Positions 47,533-59,365 of a stretch of 64,000 bases of DNA are shown here, in pieces. The stretch covers positions 25,762,215-25,826,214 of the forward strand of contig CM070561.1 of assembly GCA_036346405.1 (NCBI GenBank). The letters run 5' to 3'. A program made the position numbers and the translations under genes. The DNA comes from Phyllostachys edulis. Lineage: Eukaryota; Streptophyta; Magnoliopsida; Poales; Poaceae. Numbering within the stretch: the stretch's first letter is position 1; every line of letters starts with the position of its first letter. Below the pieces are notes generated by a model. It made no database searches, was not told where the DNA came from, and worked only from the letters and a program-made list of their open reading frames with translations.

Positions 47533-47784
47533 TGTCGATGATTCGATATCGATCTTGCGAATGAATACTAGGACTTTCCTTGGGATAAGACACATAGAAA
47601 AAGACATAGGGATTTAGACAGGTTCGGGCATTCTCTAGGGAGAATAATAGCCATACTCCTGTGTTGCTATATAGACTATACTTTACAATAGAGAAGAAAT
47701 CACTAGAAGTAAGACTTAATGACTTCTCTGTTGTCGTTGCTCTTGTTGTCTCTGATCCTCTCCCCTGTCCACCAACTTTACTCC

Positions 47785-47791
47785 TTATATA
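47785..47791 (-). promoter_or_regulatory. TATA box in T2 3' LTR
   Basis: Minus-strand gcgcTATATAAggag; the same motif is at 61569 in the other LTR. Confidence 0.55.
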
Positions 47792-48059
47792 GCGCGTGTA
47801 GGGGTGGTAGTTGTTCTATTGCAAGAGGCGTCTCAACTCTTGATGAAATGCACATGTTGATGGTAGTTAATGTCAGAGAGACCATGTCTCACATAGCCTT
47901 GTAGTTTTGTTAGAGACAGATGTTTGATACATGTAGTTGTCCCGGAGAATAACATCACATATTAACTACTATGTGTATTGAACGCAGCGCAATAAGTGTC
48001 CCTTGTCGATTGGGCCCACATGTCTGTAGGCTTTGTTGACTATAGGATAGTCATATTTG

Positions 48060-48240
48060 ACCTGGTCGTAGTAAGGCTTACAGCAATGAGGTGAACATAG
48101 TAAGGCTTACAACCATGATGTGGTCATAGTAAGGCTTACGACCATGGGGTGGTCGTATGAAATCTTACAACCACTAGGTAGTCGTAGGAGTACTTACGGC
48201 CATATAGGGTGGTCGTAGAATGGTTTTCGACCACTCAGTT
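48060..48240. repeat. Tandem array of a near-palindromic 30-bp motif in T2 LTR
   Basis: About five units of ggtc(g/a)tagtaaggcttacgacca spaced roughly 31 bases apart, with decay to the right. The arms ggtcgta and tacgacc are reverse complements around an aaggctt core. Two units remain in the 5' LTR (61850-61900) before the CACTA insertion. Confidence 0.8.
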
Positions 48241-48774
48241 AAGTTTTTTCCTTATTAATGATGAGGGGTATACTTATGAATAATGTGATGATATTGCTAT
48301 CCATAATAACAATTATAGATGAACAATTTAATTAATTGAGGAATGTTAGATCCTCGTTATCTAGCCCCCCAACTTCAAGTGGAAATAACTTTCTTTGAAA
48401 GGAGGTCATAGAACAGTGGTTGGAAGCATAGTGTTTCTGACTGGTATTTCATTTAACTAGAAATTGACTTGGTTAAGAAGGTAATTTTACTTGAGTTGAA
48501 AAGACGTAACTGCTTTTCCCGAACGGACATATTAAAGAATGCATACCGACTCTCACATATCTGTCCATTGGAGCGGTTCCCGAAGGGGTGGCAACTATTG
48601 AGTTCCCATGATATTTAGCTCAGACTCGTGGCTATAAATATCTACTTTGGGCATGACTTAGGGTTTTTACTTTCGCCATTCGCTTCAACTGCTCCTGAGC
48701 TCTTGTTCTCTCCGTTGCCAACCAAGTCTGCAATTATCCCCCAAATCCTTCTACATTAGACTCGCACAAAAGAA

Positions 48775-51700
48775 ATGGCCGGGACCATTTCCAATGGGAG
48801 AAATCCAAGATGGATGTAGAGAAGATGACTGCTTTGGTCATGGCAGAGAAGATTCTAAGGCGTGCTTTGGTAAAGTGGACCAACGCTGATGGTCAGTATT
48901 GACCCATTCATTGTTTTCTGATTGTTGTACTCCAGTATTTTGGGGTGGAATTGGTGAACTTGGTTCCCAATTCCAACACAATACTAAGTGTATTTGTTTA
49001 CCTGTGCGAAGCCTATCTGGAAATTCTTCTAGATTTGGATCTCTTCCAGTACTACTATGGGATGAGCAAACACAGCGGAATTGCAGGTAGCTATGGTCTA
49101 AAGCTCCACGACAGAAAGTCGAGGGAGTATATTTAGATGTTAACCCGGTCATCATGGCCAGGGTGGAAGAAGAAGTGGTTCTACTGGACCGTGTCCAGGG
49201 ATGACAAGTCTCTTCTTCACAGGGAAGCCTGCAGGGAAGATTTCATCGTGGAACTCGACTCCAAGCAACATCGACCCGATCACCCCCTACATTCAAGCCA
49301 TCAAGGATTTGAGGGAAGAGGGGCTGACCGAATAGCACGTGGTGAGGAACTTCATCACGCGCCGCATTATTCCTCTAAAGAATAGAGCACATCCTATGTG
49401 GATGTATTCGGGGACTACTGACTCAACCAGAGATTATGAAGGATGTAAAGAAATAATCAACTTAGCTCTGTTTATTAATTTCGAGCATTATTGCTAATCA
49501 TGTCTTTGTAATCATAGATCTTCTACAAAGGGAAATTAACGCTCGAGTCAAACTCATTTCTAAGAAGGCTCCTACAACCACGAAAGGAGCTCCTCAAATC
49601 CTGGCGGTCGTAAATGAAGAAGAAAAACAATTAAGAATGCCTAAAGGTAATCAACAATTGATTTTGTCTTTAGAGTTCAATAGTCGTAAAATTTGACCAT
49701 GTGATAATATTCATTTTCTGACTTTTACAGAAAGTAGGCATGACAGACTATCAAGATGACTAAGAGGTCGAATTGAAGGCTGTCGAAGATGGGTCAGAGG
49801 AAGACAGAGTCCCTTTGGCCAAAAGGTGTCACCTTGTGAAGGCTGCCGACAAGAAGAAGGATGGAAGTTCGAGTTCCATCCTCCCTTCGACCACCCCCCG
49901 ATCGTGCAGCTCTGATGATGTGATCGCTATAGAGGAAAAGGGTGTGGTCGAAGAACTTAAGCATAAAGCCCACAATACCAAGGTACCCTTCTATTATGAG
50001 AACAAGACATTTTAGTTTCTCCTTCTCGTGACTTTATCAAGTAAATAGAAAAGGAGAACTGAAAAAAAATTATGTCTTTTGTGAAGGCTACCTCTGCAAT
50101 AGTAGAGCCTATGGTTGAGGTGAGCACTGTCTCTTAGGTGGTCAAAGCTAGTTCTGACCATCAAGAGGGGTAGGCAACTCAAGGAGCATTAGCTCCTGCT
50201 CAAGACCTACAACTAGGCATAGTCGTAGAGGTCCCAACCCTTCATCAATACATTCAACCAAACGTGATCGAAGAAGCCCCAGTCTCTCAAGCTCGTGGCA
50301 CTGAAAGCCTTCCAGAGGCTGAAGGTGCCACAAGAATTGAGACAGCCAAAGAACAGAAGAAGAAGAAGAAGAAGTCTTCCTTGGGGAAGGTTTCTTCTGG
50401 ATTCAAGATTGTATCTAGGAAGCCAAGGTATGTAAAATGAAAAGCTTAGAAATTACATTTACCTTTCAATTCCACAATTTGACAAATCTTCTCCTTTTTT
50501 TACTATTTTAGTCGTGCTTCTCCAGCCCGCAGAGATGCTTCTGTTGAGAGGCCCACAGTTGTCTTGTCTACAGCCATGGGAGTATTGATTTCTCCTGCGG
50601 TCGTAGAGACAGCAGTACAGGTGGTCACAGAATCGACTCCTATCCCTGTGGTGATGATGGAGGAGGTTATTACCACCAAGCCAGCCACGACTACTAAGGT
50701 GGTCATAGAGGAGGAGACGAAGACGACGAAAGATCTGAATGCTATGGTCATCGAGTCTATTATTGAGAATCTCAATAATCAGACAAAGGGACTTGGTGCT
50801 ATGATCACCAGTAGCAGCCGGTCAAGGTGGAGTAGAGAGCTCCGACCGTCATGCTGGGAAAGTGGTCATGGAGGATGTTCCTCCAGGTCCCCAAGGAAGA
50901 GTCGCTTCTTCTACTAACAACAATGAAGAAGAAGAAGACTCCTTCGACTTCTTCCCCGAGTTCTTTGGACCACCGACCATCAGATCCACTTCATTCAGAT
51001 CTCATGACCGAATCCCACACCGTAAGGACATTCCAAATAAGGGACATATCTTTATGACAAGCGTCTTCAAAGAGTATGGTGGGACAAAGTCGACGGGCTC
51101 TATGAACCAAGGGACTCCGAGACGATTTATGCCAATTTTGCTCGGTCAGCCATTAGTGTAAGTACCTGATACCAAATATCTACATTTTGGGGGTTTTCTT
51201 TTTTCTCACTATATTTTTTTATTAGAGAGATTTCGAGCAAGTTGCTACTATTCGTGAATACCGTAGGCAAATGGTATTGCTGAGAAAGCAATAGGCTAAA
51301 CTCTGCGAATGAGTAGTGAGATCATAAGTTATTGTTATGAGAAGTCTATTTTGTTACAACCACTCACTCAGTACTCATGTCTACATTAACCTTTGTAGGT
51401 CTAAAAACAACGAAAGAACCTTGACCGCTGCACTCGACTATGTAAAAGTCGAGGCGCAAAGGTTAGGGGGTGAAAAAGAAGACTCAATAAGACTCTTCAA
51501 GAGGCAAATTCTGCAGCTTGCGAGTTGTAGAATGAAATAAATAGTAAGTGTTTCACTTAAAAAAATTCATTTTGACAACTTTCTTTTTTCTCTAACTCTT
51601 TTTCTTTACTTGGAAAAAATGGTCGATATGGGCAAGCTCAAAACCGAGGTCGATTCAAAGATCTTGGTGATCAACGAGCTCACTCATATCACCAAAGAAA

Positions 51701-52320
51701 AAGATAAAAGTATAAAGGATTGGGAGGAGCAGTGCACAAAGGATGCTGCCTCTCATGATGACGAGATCAAGAAGCTTGACTCTCGTTTAGTAAGTAAGAA
51801 TTATTTTACCTACGACCAGTTTTATTTACTAGTCTTTAAGAAGTGTTTTTCTGACTAGTCGTAGTTTATTTTCAGAGCAAGCAGTCAAAATAAAATGACT
51901 TTAGGAAGCTTCGACTCGTAGTCAGGAGGAAATGAAGGCTACGAAAATCAATCTTCAAGAAACATTTCTCTTCTTAACAATGTGCTTGGTAGACTTGGTG
52001 CTAAGGAGGTCACTCCTCTTGAAGACACTGTGGTCGCCCATACGAGTATCATTGGACAGCAAGTTGGAACTCTCTAGGACTTAATAACAACTCTGAAGAC
52101 CAACCAAGACGACTCAATAAGAGAGGCGGTCGAAAGTGTAATAAGTTATGCCCTAGCAAAACTTAAGGCTCATGACTGTAATCATAGCCTTCAACCAGTC
52201 GAAGCTAACTTCGACTGCCCTGAAGCAGAGGTAGCACAATTGGTCGAAGAAGTGCAATCGGTCGGCAAGAAGGTCCGAAGGAGATGTAAATCAGATCTCC
52301 TTCATCAGAGTAGTTTGTAA
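48775..52320 (+). pseudogene. Antisense accessory ORF of T2 (putative gypsy-type transposon family), probably spliced, broken
   Basis: First exon pieces: 48811-48903 with MTALVMAEKILRRALVKW, then 48945-49136 with VFVYLCEAYLEILLDLDLFQ and SYGLKLHDRKSREYI, then 49137-49440 with GWKKKWFYW and, in another frame, RNFITRRIIPLKNRAHPMW. These blocks match in order the conserved N-terminal domain of the accessory protein of Tat elements (Transposase_28-like). Acceptor-like ttttacag near 49730 and ttttag near 50511 suggest introns. The downstream part is acidic and lysine-rich (50345-50370), and 51409-51800 is coiled-coil-like (INELTHITKEKDKSIKDWEE). An early TAG after the ATG at 48775 and several frame changes show it is dead. 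Its function is unknown. Confidence 0.65.
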
Positions 52321-52529
52321 TAGGACATGTAATTGTAAAAACAATTTCATGTTTATGAATATAAATCTTTATTTTCCTGCAAATTATCTCTTTGAGTCGT
52401 TAGTAACTCATAAGACAAAAATAGAAACGAGAATTGAATTTTAAGACTAAGAATTGAAGTCATATTTATAACTTTATCCTAGCCTCGACTATTTGCTTAG
52501 TTTAATTATATAAACTAAGTAAATAGTGG
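52321..52529. other. AT-rich spacer after the antisense ORF of T2
   Basis: It contains aataaatctttatttt-type signals near 52360 that could end the antisense transcript. No coding signal is visible. Confidence 0.4.
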
Positions 52530-53190
52530 AAAAAGAGCTTGCTTAAACAACTCGCTCGACATTTGTTGTTGATCTCGATTTTCATGTACTAGTAGCAAGT
52601 GTTAGGAACAGATCGATGCTAGAAAGTTTCTTCTAGCTGGCAAGACCACATGCAGAAAGGAAATGCTTCGACTAGGTGATGTTACTTTCTCCGACCATGT
52701 TAATCAAATCAAGGGCATTAACAGTAGTCGAACAAACTACAAGAGTGCGCTTAAAAATTTCATTTCACCTTTCTTATTGAACTTGATTTTCTTGTGCTGG
52801 TAGCAAGAGTCAGAAATAGCTCGACGCTAGCAAGTTCCTTCTAGTGGGCAGGACCACGTGTAGAGAGGAAAGACTTCGACTAGGTGATGTTACTTCCTTC
52901 ACCAAAGTTAATTAAATCAAGTGTATTAAGAGTAGTCGAACAAACTATTAAAGCTTAACTCGCTTAGAAAATTCTTTGTAAAATAAATAAATAAACTAAG
53001 TCAACGAATTAAAAGAGTTTGCTGAAAATTATTTCGACCACATTTGTTGAACCTAGTTTCTTTGTGTTGGCGCTAAAGTTAGAACAGATCGACGCTAAGA
53101 AGTTCCTTCTAGTAGGCGGGACCACATACGTAAAGGAAAGGCTTAGACTAGGTGATGTTACCCTCCTTCAATCATTGTAAAGAAAACCAA
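52530..53190. repeat. Tandem repeat of T2 3' region, 3 units (about 208 and 268 bp spacing)
   Basis: The core gacta/ggtgatgttac recurs at 52670, 52878 and 53146. Each is preceded by gcta(g/a)(a/c)aagtt(t/c)cttctag..ggc.(a/g)gaccac. The array lies between the integrase end and the antisense ORF, the same place as the T1 array. Confidence 0.88.
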
Positions 53191-53410
53191 GTGTTTAAAA
53201 AGTGATCAAAAAATTATCGAAGCCTTGTTCAATGAAAATTTTAAGACATTAAAGATTGAAGAAAGCATAAACTTTATTTAGAATATAAAGAGTTACACAT
53301 AGAACTTGCGTGGTGATCAATATTCCATGAATTAGAAAGAATCTCGATGTCTTCCATTGCTAGTCGTGACTAACTCGCCGCGTAACTTCAACCACTCTGT
53401 AAGGACCGTC

Positions 53411-54265
53411 CTACTTAGGGGAAACTTTGTTTCGATTAGACTGGGATTGAATATTTTTCCATACCAAGTCACCTACAGTAAGGCTACAAGGTTGGACCTT
53501 ACAATCGTAGTATTTGCATAGGGTTTGTTGGTAGACTACCGAATGGATTAAGGCTTGATTCCTCTTTTCTTCGAGTAGGTTGATGTCATCTGCTCGAAGT
53601 TGTTCTTGGTTGGAGTCGTTGTAATTTTTTACCCTTCTCGACCAAATCTTTAGCTCTGGTGGAAACATGGCTTCAGCACCAAAAACTTAGAAGAAGGGTG
53701 TTTCACCTATTGCCTGACTAGTGTTCGTGCGAATTACCCATAATATGGAGGGTAATTCTTTTACCGAAGCCCCCGATTGCTTTATAAGCTGGTCGAAAAC
53801 TCAAGTTTTGATTCCCTGCATAATTTGGCCATTTGCCCTTTCGACTACCCCATTGCTTTGTGGATGGGTGATAGAGGCATAACATATCTTGGTACCCAAT
53901 TATTCACAAAATTATTGAAATTTTGCGCTCGAAAATTGTGTACTATTATGTGTAATGATTCGACTTGGAACCCCAAATCGAGTAATCATATTTTTTATTA
54001 TAAATTTCTTGTTTGCTTCCGTTGTTATCCCAGTCATAGGTTAGGCTTCAATCCATTTCGTGAACGTATCAATAGCTACAAAGAGGAACTCAAAACCCCT
54101 GGTGCTTTTGGGAAAGATCCTAGGATATCAAGACCCCACGTTGCAAAAGGCCAAGAAAGAGGTATGGTCTGTAATGCTTGAGCCGGTTAGTATATTTGTC
54201 TACTATGAAACTGGTATTGTACACATTTCTTAATAAGCTCTTGAGCATCATGGAGGGCTGTTGGC
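53411..54265 (-). pseudogene. T2 integrase, part downstream of the Mutator-like insertion
   Basis: On the minus strand, a zinc-finger-end piece (KKCVQYQFHSRQ) near 54220 is followed by WPFATWGLDILGSFPKAPGV at about 54160-54100, holding the first catalytic aspartate of the Tat integrase core. Fragments then continue out of frame to the C-terminal domain at 53668-53411, with RRVKNYNDSNQEQLRADDINLLEEKRNQAL split by no stop, then YYDCKVQPCSLTVGDLVW. The order and style are those of Tat-lineage integrases. The upstream zinc-binding part lies beyond 56010. Confidence 0.8.
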
Positions 54266-54274
54266 TAGTAGAAA

Positions 54275-56001
54275 GGAAAAAGTCTAGTTTACTCCCTCGA
54301 ACTATCAGAAAAGTTTGGTTTACCCCCTGAACTACAAAACTGGTTATTTAACCCCCTAAATTTGCGAAATACGGTCAAATAACACCCTGTAGCGGTTTGG
54401 AGCGGTGGTTTTGCTGACGTGGCCAGTTTTGTCCTAGTCAGCGTGTATGTGTCATCCAAATCAGCATGTCTGTGTCATCCAAGTCAGCATCAAACAGAGC
54501 ATCAAACAACTATACCCTTTCCACCCAATTGCATTTCATCAAACATCTTGAGTGCGTCTCCAGCACGCGACCAAGGAATGGGAGTCGGAGAAATCTGGGA
54601 AGGGCGGAGGTGGTGGGGAGGGCGCGACGAGGACGGCAGCGGTGGACGGGGGACGCGTCACGGACGGCCTCCACGTGCAGAGCCTCAGACCCACCTACCA
54701 CCGCCACTAGTGCGCCCGGACATGGCACGCACCAGCGTGACCACGACGCCGCCCTTCCGGCGTCGACCATCACCGTGTCCGGCCGCCCTCCGTCCGACAA
54801 AGCCGCCAACCACGGCCAGATGTGTGCTCCATTTCGCCGCGCCGCCCTCCGCCACGCCAGCAAGCGCCGCCACCTGACCGGCCACGCAACGGCGCAGGCG
54901 GTTCTCCTTGGTCAGCAGAGCGCAAATCGCCCTTCTCACGAGGACGTGTCCTTCTCTGCCTTCTGCGCGGTCACGGGAGTAGGTGACCATGGAACCAAAT
55001 ACGTGCGGATGTTTGCTGACGGCCATTCTTTGCCCGCTTAGAGCACACCCCACCATTGCTTGAGCCAAGCCGACCTCTCCATTGGGGTCGGCGCCACTTT
55101 GGGAATTGGAGTTTGAGTTGGAGTTGGCGACGCTTTGGAGGCGCATGAGCTCTGGGACGATAGGGAGCGGCCGGTGAATAGCTCGAACTCCTCCACGGTG
55201 AGCTACCGCCCGCATCGACCTCGCGGAGCCCGAACTCCTCCTCACCATGAACTCGCTGCCGTCGTCAAGGTTTACGATCAAGCACACAGGGTCCTCCTCG
55301 ACGACCTCCCACGTGGCATCCGATCGTCCGGACGAGATCGAGCGCAAACACCCGCCTCCTAGCAGGGGCTTCACGGCGAAGGCCGACACGGCCCGTCCAA
55401 TCTAGACTGCGTGATGGGCGAGGCTGCCGGTGGGCCCACAAAGATCGTGAGGCGGATCGGCCCATCTCGAACCGCACGAGGGAAGGGTCCTCGCCGAGCC
55501 CCATCACCGGAGCACTGCCGCCACCGCTCCTAGATGGGCGCCGATTTGGAGGTCCACACATCGAGCACAGGTGGTCGTCGTCGTCATTCGAGGCTGAGGT
55601 GGAGGAGCCCGAGGAGGAGAGGATGCGGTCAAGTGACTCGTAGAGGAGTTCCTCGGGCGGCGGTGGAGCTGGGCTAGCCGGAGGAAGGGGGAGGCGGCGC
55701 CATGGGGGATTGGGGAGAAGGAAGGAGAAGAGCCAGCAGAGAAATAGAGAGAGAGATGCACTGATAGGGCGGGGCCTACGAGTCAGAGAGAGGGGGAGGA
55801 GGAGAAAATGGGTCGGGTGTGCCATGTCATACGCTGAGTTGGCCGAATTTGGCCACGTCAGCAAAACCACCGCTCCAAACCGCTACGGGGTGTTAATTGA
55901 CCGGATTTCGCAAATTCAATGGGTTAAATAACCGGTTTTGTAGTTCAGGGGGTAAACCAGACTTTTCTGATAGTTCGAGGGAGTAAACTGGACTTTTTTC
56001 C
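54275..56001 (-). mobile_element. Mutator-like element (Pack-MULE candidate) in T2 integrase
   Basis: Terminal inverted repeats of about 150 bases (54275-54425 and 55850-56001) begin ggaaaaa(a)gtc(t/c)agtttactcc and include the shared inner end gctgacgtggcca. A perfect 9-bp TSD tagtagaaa lies at 54266-54274 and 56002-56010, the size made by Mutator-like transposases. No transposase is present. The interior is strikingly GC-rich compared with the surrounding retrotransposon, which suggests capture of host sequence. It is non-autonomous. Confidence 0.92.
54490..55830 (-). pseudogene. Possible captured host gene fragment inside the Mutator-like element
   Basis: Read on the minus strand, the region looks like a 5' UTR with ct-repeats (about 55790-55740), an ATG near 55702, a serine/acidic segment (LLYESLDRILSSSGSS at about 55660-55610), and further on VCLIVNLDDGSEFMV (near 55280-55240) and PIVPELMRLQSVA (near 55160-55120). 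The combination of a DG-EF motif followed by a PIV-ELMR motif recalls the N-terminal part of plant WD40-repeat proteins of the WDR44-like family, but frames shift between the pieces. The gene identity is a guess. The leftmost part (54500-54900) is also GC-rich, with histidine-poor, arginine-rich frames on both strands and no known domain. Confidence 0.35.
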
Positions 56002-56010
56002 TAGTAGAAA

Positions 56011-57280
56011 CCTTGTTGAAAGACTTTTCCAACCAGCGTTTTGTAAGAAGCATGAGTTCCACAGTTACCTCCGTGTATTTCTTTGAGGAGATTTAATCCT
56101 TCTTTCTGCAATATGCATCGCATGAGAACCCCTTAAGTACCTCGCTTGTAGAGGACTCATTCGACCGAAGTATACATTTTTGGCCTTACAGGATAAATGA
56201 TCAGCCTCAAGATCATCATCGGATACTGTGCCCTTATGAAGATATTGTAGATGGGATTCATTCAGGTATCCTCGTATTCTAGGGAGGCTGTCTCAATAAG
56301 AGATGTCTCTGGTGTTTCGACTAGGGACGACTTTTGGAGCTGTAACAAGAAGAATCCTTGTGGTACTTGTGATTGAGAAGAAGCCATTCGAGCTAATTGG
56401 TCAGCGAGGAAATTATCCTTTCGAGGGATATATTGTACCTCAAAACCAAAAAATGCTTTTCAAGCTTTCTAACTTCCGATAAGTACCGAGACATGGTCGG
56501 ATTAAAGCATTGGTACTCTTTTTTTTGACCTGATTCATGACTAGTTGAGAGTCTCCTCGCACGAGTAGTCATCGAATCCCGAGCGCTTTCACCACTCATA
56601 TGCCAACCAATAAACCTTCGTATTCTACCATGTTGTTAGTAGCAGGAAACTTTAATTGAATAGCATACTTTCAGGTTTCTCTTGTAGGAGATTCTAGGAC
56701 CACCCTAGCCCCCGAGCCACATAGCATAAGTGACCCATCAAAGAACATTGTCCACTAGTCGTGGGATTTGTATTGGGGATCCTGAACAAGTTCATGATTT
56801 GTCTATTCAGCTGTAAAGTCTACCAAGATCTGGGATTTAATGGCCATTTAGGACACGAAATAGAGGTTGAAATTCCCAAGTTCAACCGACCATTTTGCCA
56901 TGCGTCTCGCTGCTACCCTATTCTATAGGACCTCTCCTAAGGGAAACTTAGATCACACAATTATCTTGTGCGTCTGAAAATAATGCCTTAGTTTCCTCGA
57001 TGACCTAAGGAGGGCATATAGAAGCTTTTGGACCTAAGGGTAACGCTCCTTAGGCCCACGTAAAACTTCACTAACGTAGTAAATAGGTCGTTGAACATTT
57101 TCACATTCTACAACCAGTACTGTGCTCACTGCTTGTGGCGTAGTAGCTAGGTATATTAGGAGTGTCTCTTCTGATTTTGGAGAAAGCAGAACAGGAGGGC
57201 GCATTTGTTCAATGGCTTTTAATATCCTCGAAGGCTTTGTTTGCCTCCTCTGACACTCGAAACCCTCATGTTTTCTCAAA
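56011..57280 (-). pseudogene. T2 RNase H and start of integrase
   Basis: On the minus strand, 57279-57034 has PVLLSPKSEETLLIYLATTPQAVS and VQRPIYYVSEVLRG, the RT-RNase H connection of Tat elements. Around 56640-56400 lie pieces of the RNase H end, with RYLSEVRKLEKHF in one frame and YIPRKDNFLADQLARMAS in another. Near 56170-56040 the linker to integrase is read in fragments. Many frames are broken. The Mutator-like element sits immediately left. Confidence 0.7.
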
Positions 57281-58330
57281 AGTTTAAAGAAAGGATGTCA
57301 TTTTTCTCCTAGTCTTGCGATGAAATGACTTAAAGTCATCATTCATCCTGTGAGTTTCTGGACTTCTTTCTTTGTAGTCAGAGGGCGCATTTGTTTAATG
57401 ACTTTTATTTTTTAAGGATTTGCTTCAATTCCTCGTGCAAACATAAGGAATGCAAGCAACTTTCCTGAAGAGACTCTGAATACACACTTATTAGGGTTGA
57501 GTTTCAAATGGTGTTTTCTTAGGTTGTCGAATGTTTCTTGCAAGTTGGAAATATGATTAAGGTGCTTGATGCTTTTTATGACCAGGTCATCAACACAGGC
57601 TTCCATATTTTGGCCTAGTTAAGGAAGAAAGGTTGTTTGCATCAAGCGTTAAAAGGAAGCATCAGTATTTTTTAGACCAAATAGCATTTTGACATAGAAA
57701 AATATTCCGAATGGTGTAATAAATGCAGTCTTTTCTTCGTCATCTAGGAACATACTTATCTAATGACAACCATAATATGCATCTAGGAAACTTAATATTT
57801 CACAACCACCAGTAGAATTAACCAACTGATCAATACAAGAAAGGGGAAAATTGTCCTTCGGACAAGCTTTATTGAGATCAGTAAAGTCTACACACATACA
57901 TCATTTACCATTAGATTTTTTAACCATTACAGGGTTAGCCAACCACTCTAGGGACTTCTCTTATAAAGTCTACTTTAAGTAGCTTGTCCAATTCAGATCT
58001 AATGGCCTCTTGTCGATCAGGTGTGAATCTCCGTAACTTCTGTTTTACGGGTTTCTTGTCAGACCATAGAGCTAGCCTGTGCTTGATCACCTTCCTGGGG
58101 ACTCTGGGCATGTCGGATGCTTGCCACACGAAGACATCTATATTTGCTCGAAGGAAGGTGACAATGGCATCTTCCTATGCAGGGTCAGAAGTGACCCCAA
58201 TGCGAACGGGTCTTCGAAGGCTCCTTTGTATTTGGTGGAACTTCCTTGACATGATCATTCGGCTTTGGTGGCTTCGACTGCTTGATCGAAGGTTGGCGAA
58301 CCATCTTGAGGGATTTACGGTCGCATGTAT
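57281..58330 (-). pseudogene. T2 reverse transcriptase
   Basis: The fragment 58129-57935 has MPRVPRKVIKHRLAL, VKQKLRRFTPDRQEAIRSEL and LLKVDFIREV, the start of Tat RT. The palm motif VDD (CVDD at 57586-57597) is followed by LVIKSIKHLNHISNLQETFD and LKLNPNKCVF. Between them several stops break the frame. The lineage assignment rests on the KLNP-KCVFGV-like and IREV contexts, which I know from Grande/RIRE2-type elements. Confidence 0.83.
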
Positions 58331-58333
58331 GCG

Positions 58334-59365
58334 CTAAATCTTTTTATTACAGTGGACTGTGGTTACTCCTTTGAGACCTAGCGTCTTAAGACATTGATAA
58401 CCATAATGAGCAGCCATTAGAAATCGTGCTAGAGTTGGTCGATCGAGTATGGCCTTATATGCCGTGTCGAAATTGACCACATCAAAAAAGATTTTCTCTG
58501 TCAGGAAATTATTTGGTGAACTAAACGTTACAGGAAGAGAAACCTGACTAATGGATTTGGTCGAAGACCCCAGTACGATCCCATGAAATGAGTATCGCAC
58601 ATGCTTAATATTTGTCTTGGGAACTTGCATCTCATCCAGGGTACTTATGAAGAGTATATTCAGCGAACTCCAACCATCAACTAACACATGATTGACTCGG
58701 CAGTTGTTGATGGTGGGCTCAACCATGATCGAAAAATGGTCGGGTCGAGTAGAAGGGATCGGACAATCACCTTTCTCGAAAGAGATGGTGATTTTCGACC
58801 ATTTTGGTACTTTATTGACAAGAGGAGGGTTGATGGAATTTACCTCACGTTCAACAGCTTTGAGATGTCGTTTTGACTTGTACGCCGAAGATCCTCCAAA
58901 GATGTGATCGATGGTGTGGTCTGGATCCTGAAATGACATCTCCTCATCGTCATCTAATTGTTTTCGACTACTTGTCTGCCCCCACCTCTTTGAGTGTAGG
59001 AAGCGGTCCTTCGCTGGTGTAGTAATCTTCGAGTTTTCGCTGAAAAACTCAGCAATTACAAAGATTGTGTCCTTCCTTGTTGTGGAAAGGACACCACCTA
59101 GGCTTGTTATTCTTCCATTCGGGGCATTTACCTTTGTCCCGGTTGAGTATGGCTTGGAGTTTCGAGGCTCCTTGTCGCTCATGGCTAAGACCACCTTAGA
59201 GCTTTTGACTTGAGGGTTTTGGCCTTTAATCTTTCTCTTGGATTTCTTAGCCTTTTTATCCTTCTTCTTGCTGCCTTCGCCTACTCCTCGAGTGTCCTCA
59301 TCGTCATGATCGATCGTACGATTCCATTCGACCACTTTTGTAGTAGTTGCATAACGGTTGCCCAT
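58334..59365 (-). pseudogene. T2 gag C-terminus and protease (longest intact frame, 343 codons)
   Basis: This is the longest uninterrupted frame in the window. The N-terminal part is lysine-rich (GSKKKDKKAKKSKRKIKG, about residues 31-48), then an acidic DDDEE segment. Around residues 200-343 lies the protease domain: HVLVDGWSSLNILF with the catalytic aspartate at residue 230 (codon 58676-58678), then SFHGIVLGSS, LPVTF and AILDRPTLARF. The motif is normally DG(G/A)SS; tryptophan at the third position probably impairs activity. It ends 4 bases upstream of the region treated as RT. Confidence 0.8.

Larger units (their letters stand above)
47533..48360 (-). mobile_element. T2 3' LTR
   Basis: It aligns with 61315-61901 from its start through cttatatagcgc and tgtcccttgtcgattgggcc. 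It contains the ggtcgta/tacgacc repeat array at 48060-48240. The right edge near 48360 is inferred from a C-run (polypurine tract on the minus strand, ttggggggctaga) next to it. Confidence 0.75.

Noticed and set aside
53777..54181. Plus-strand frame of 134 codons
   Set aside because: It is the antisense shadow of the T2 integrase, whose motifs read on the minus strand.
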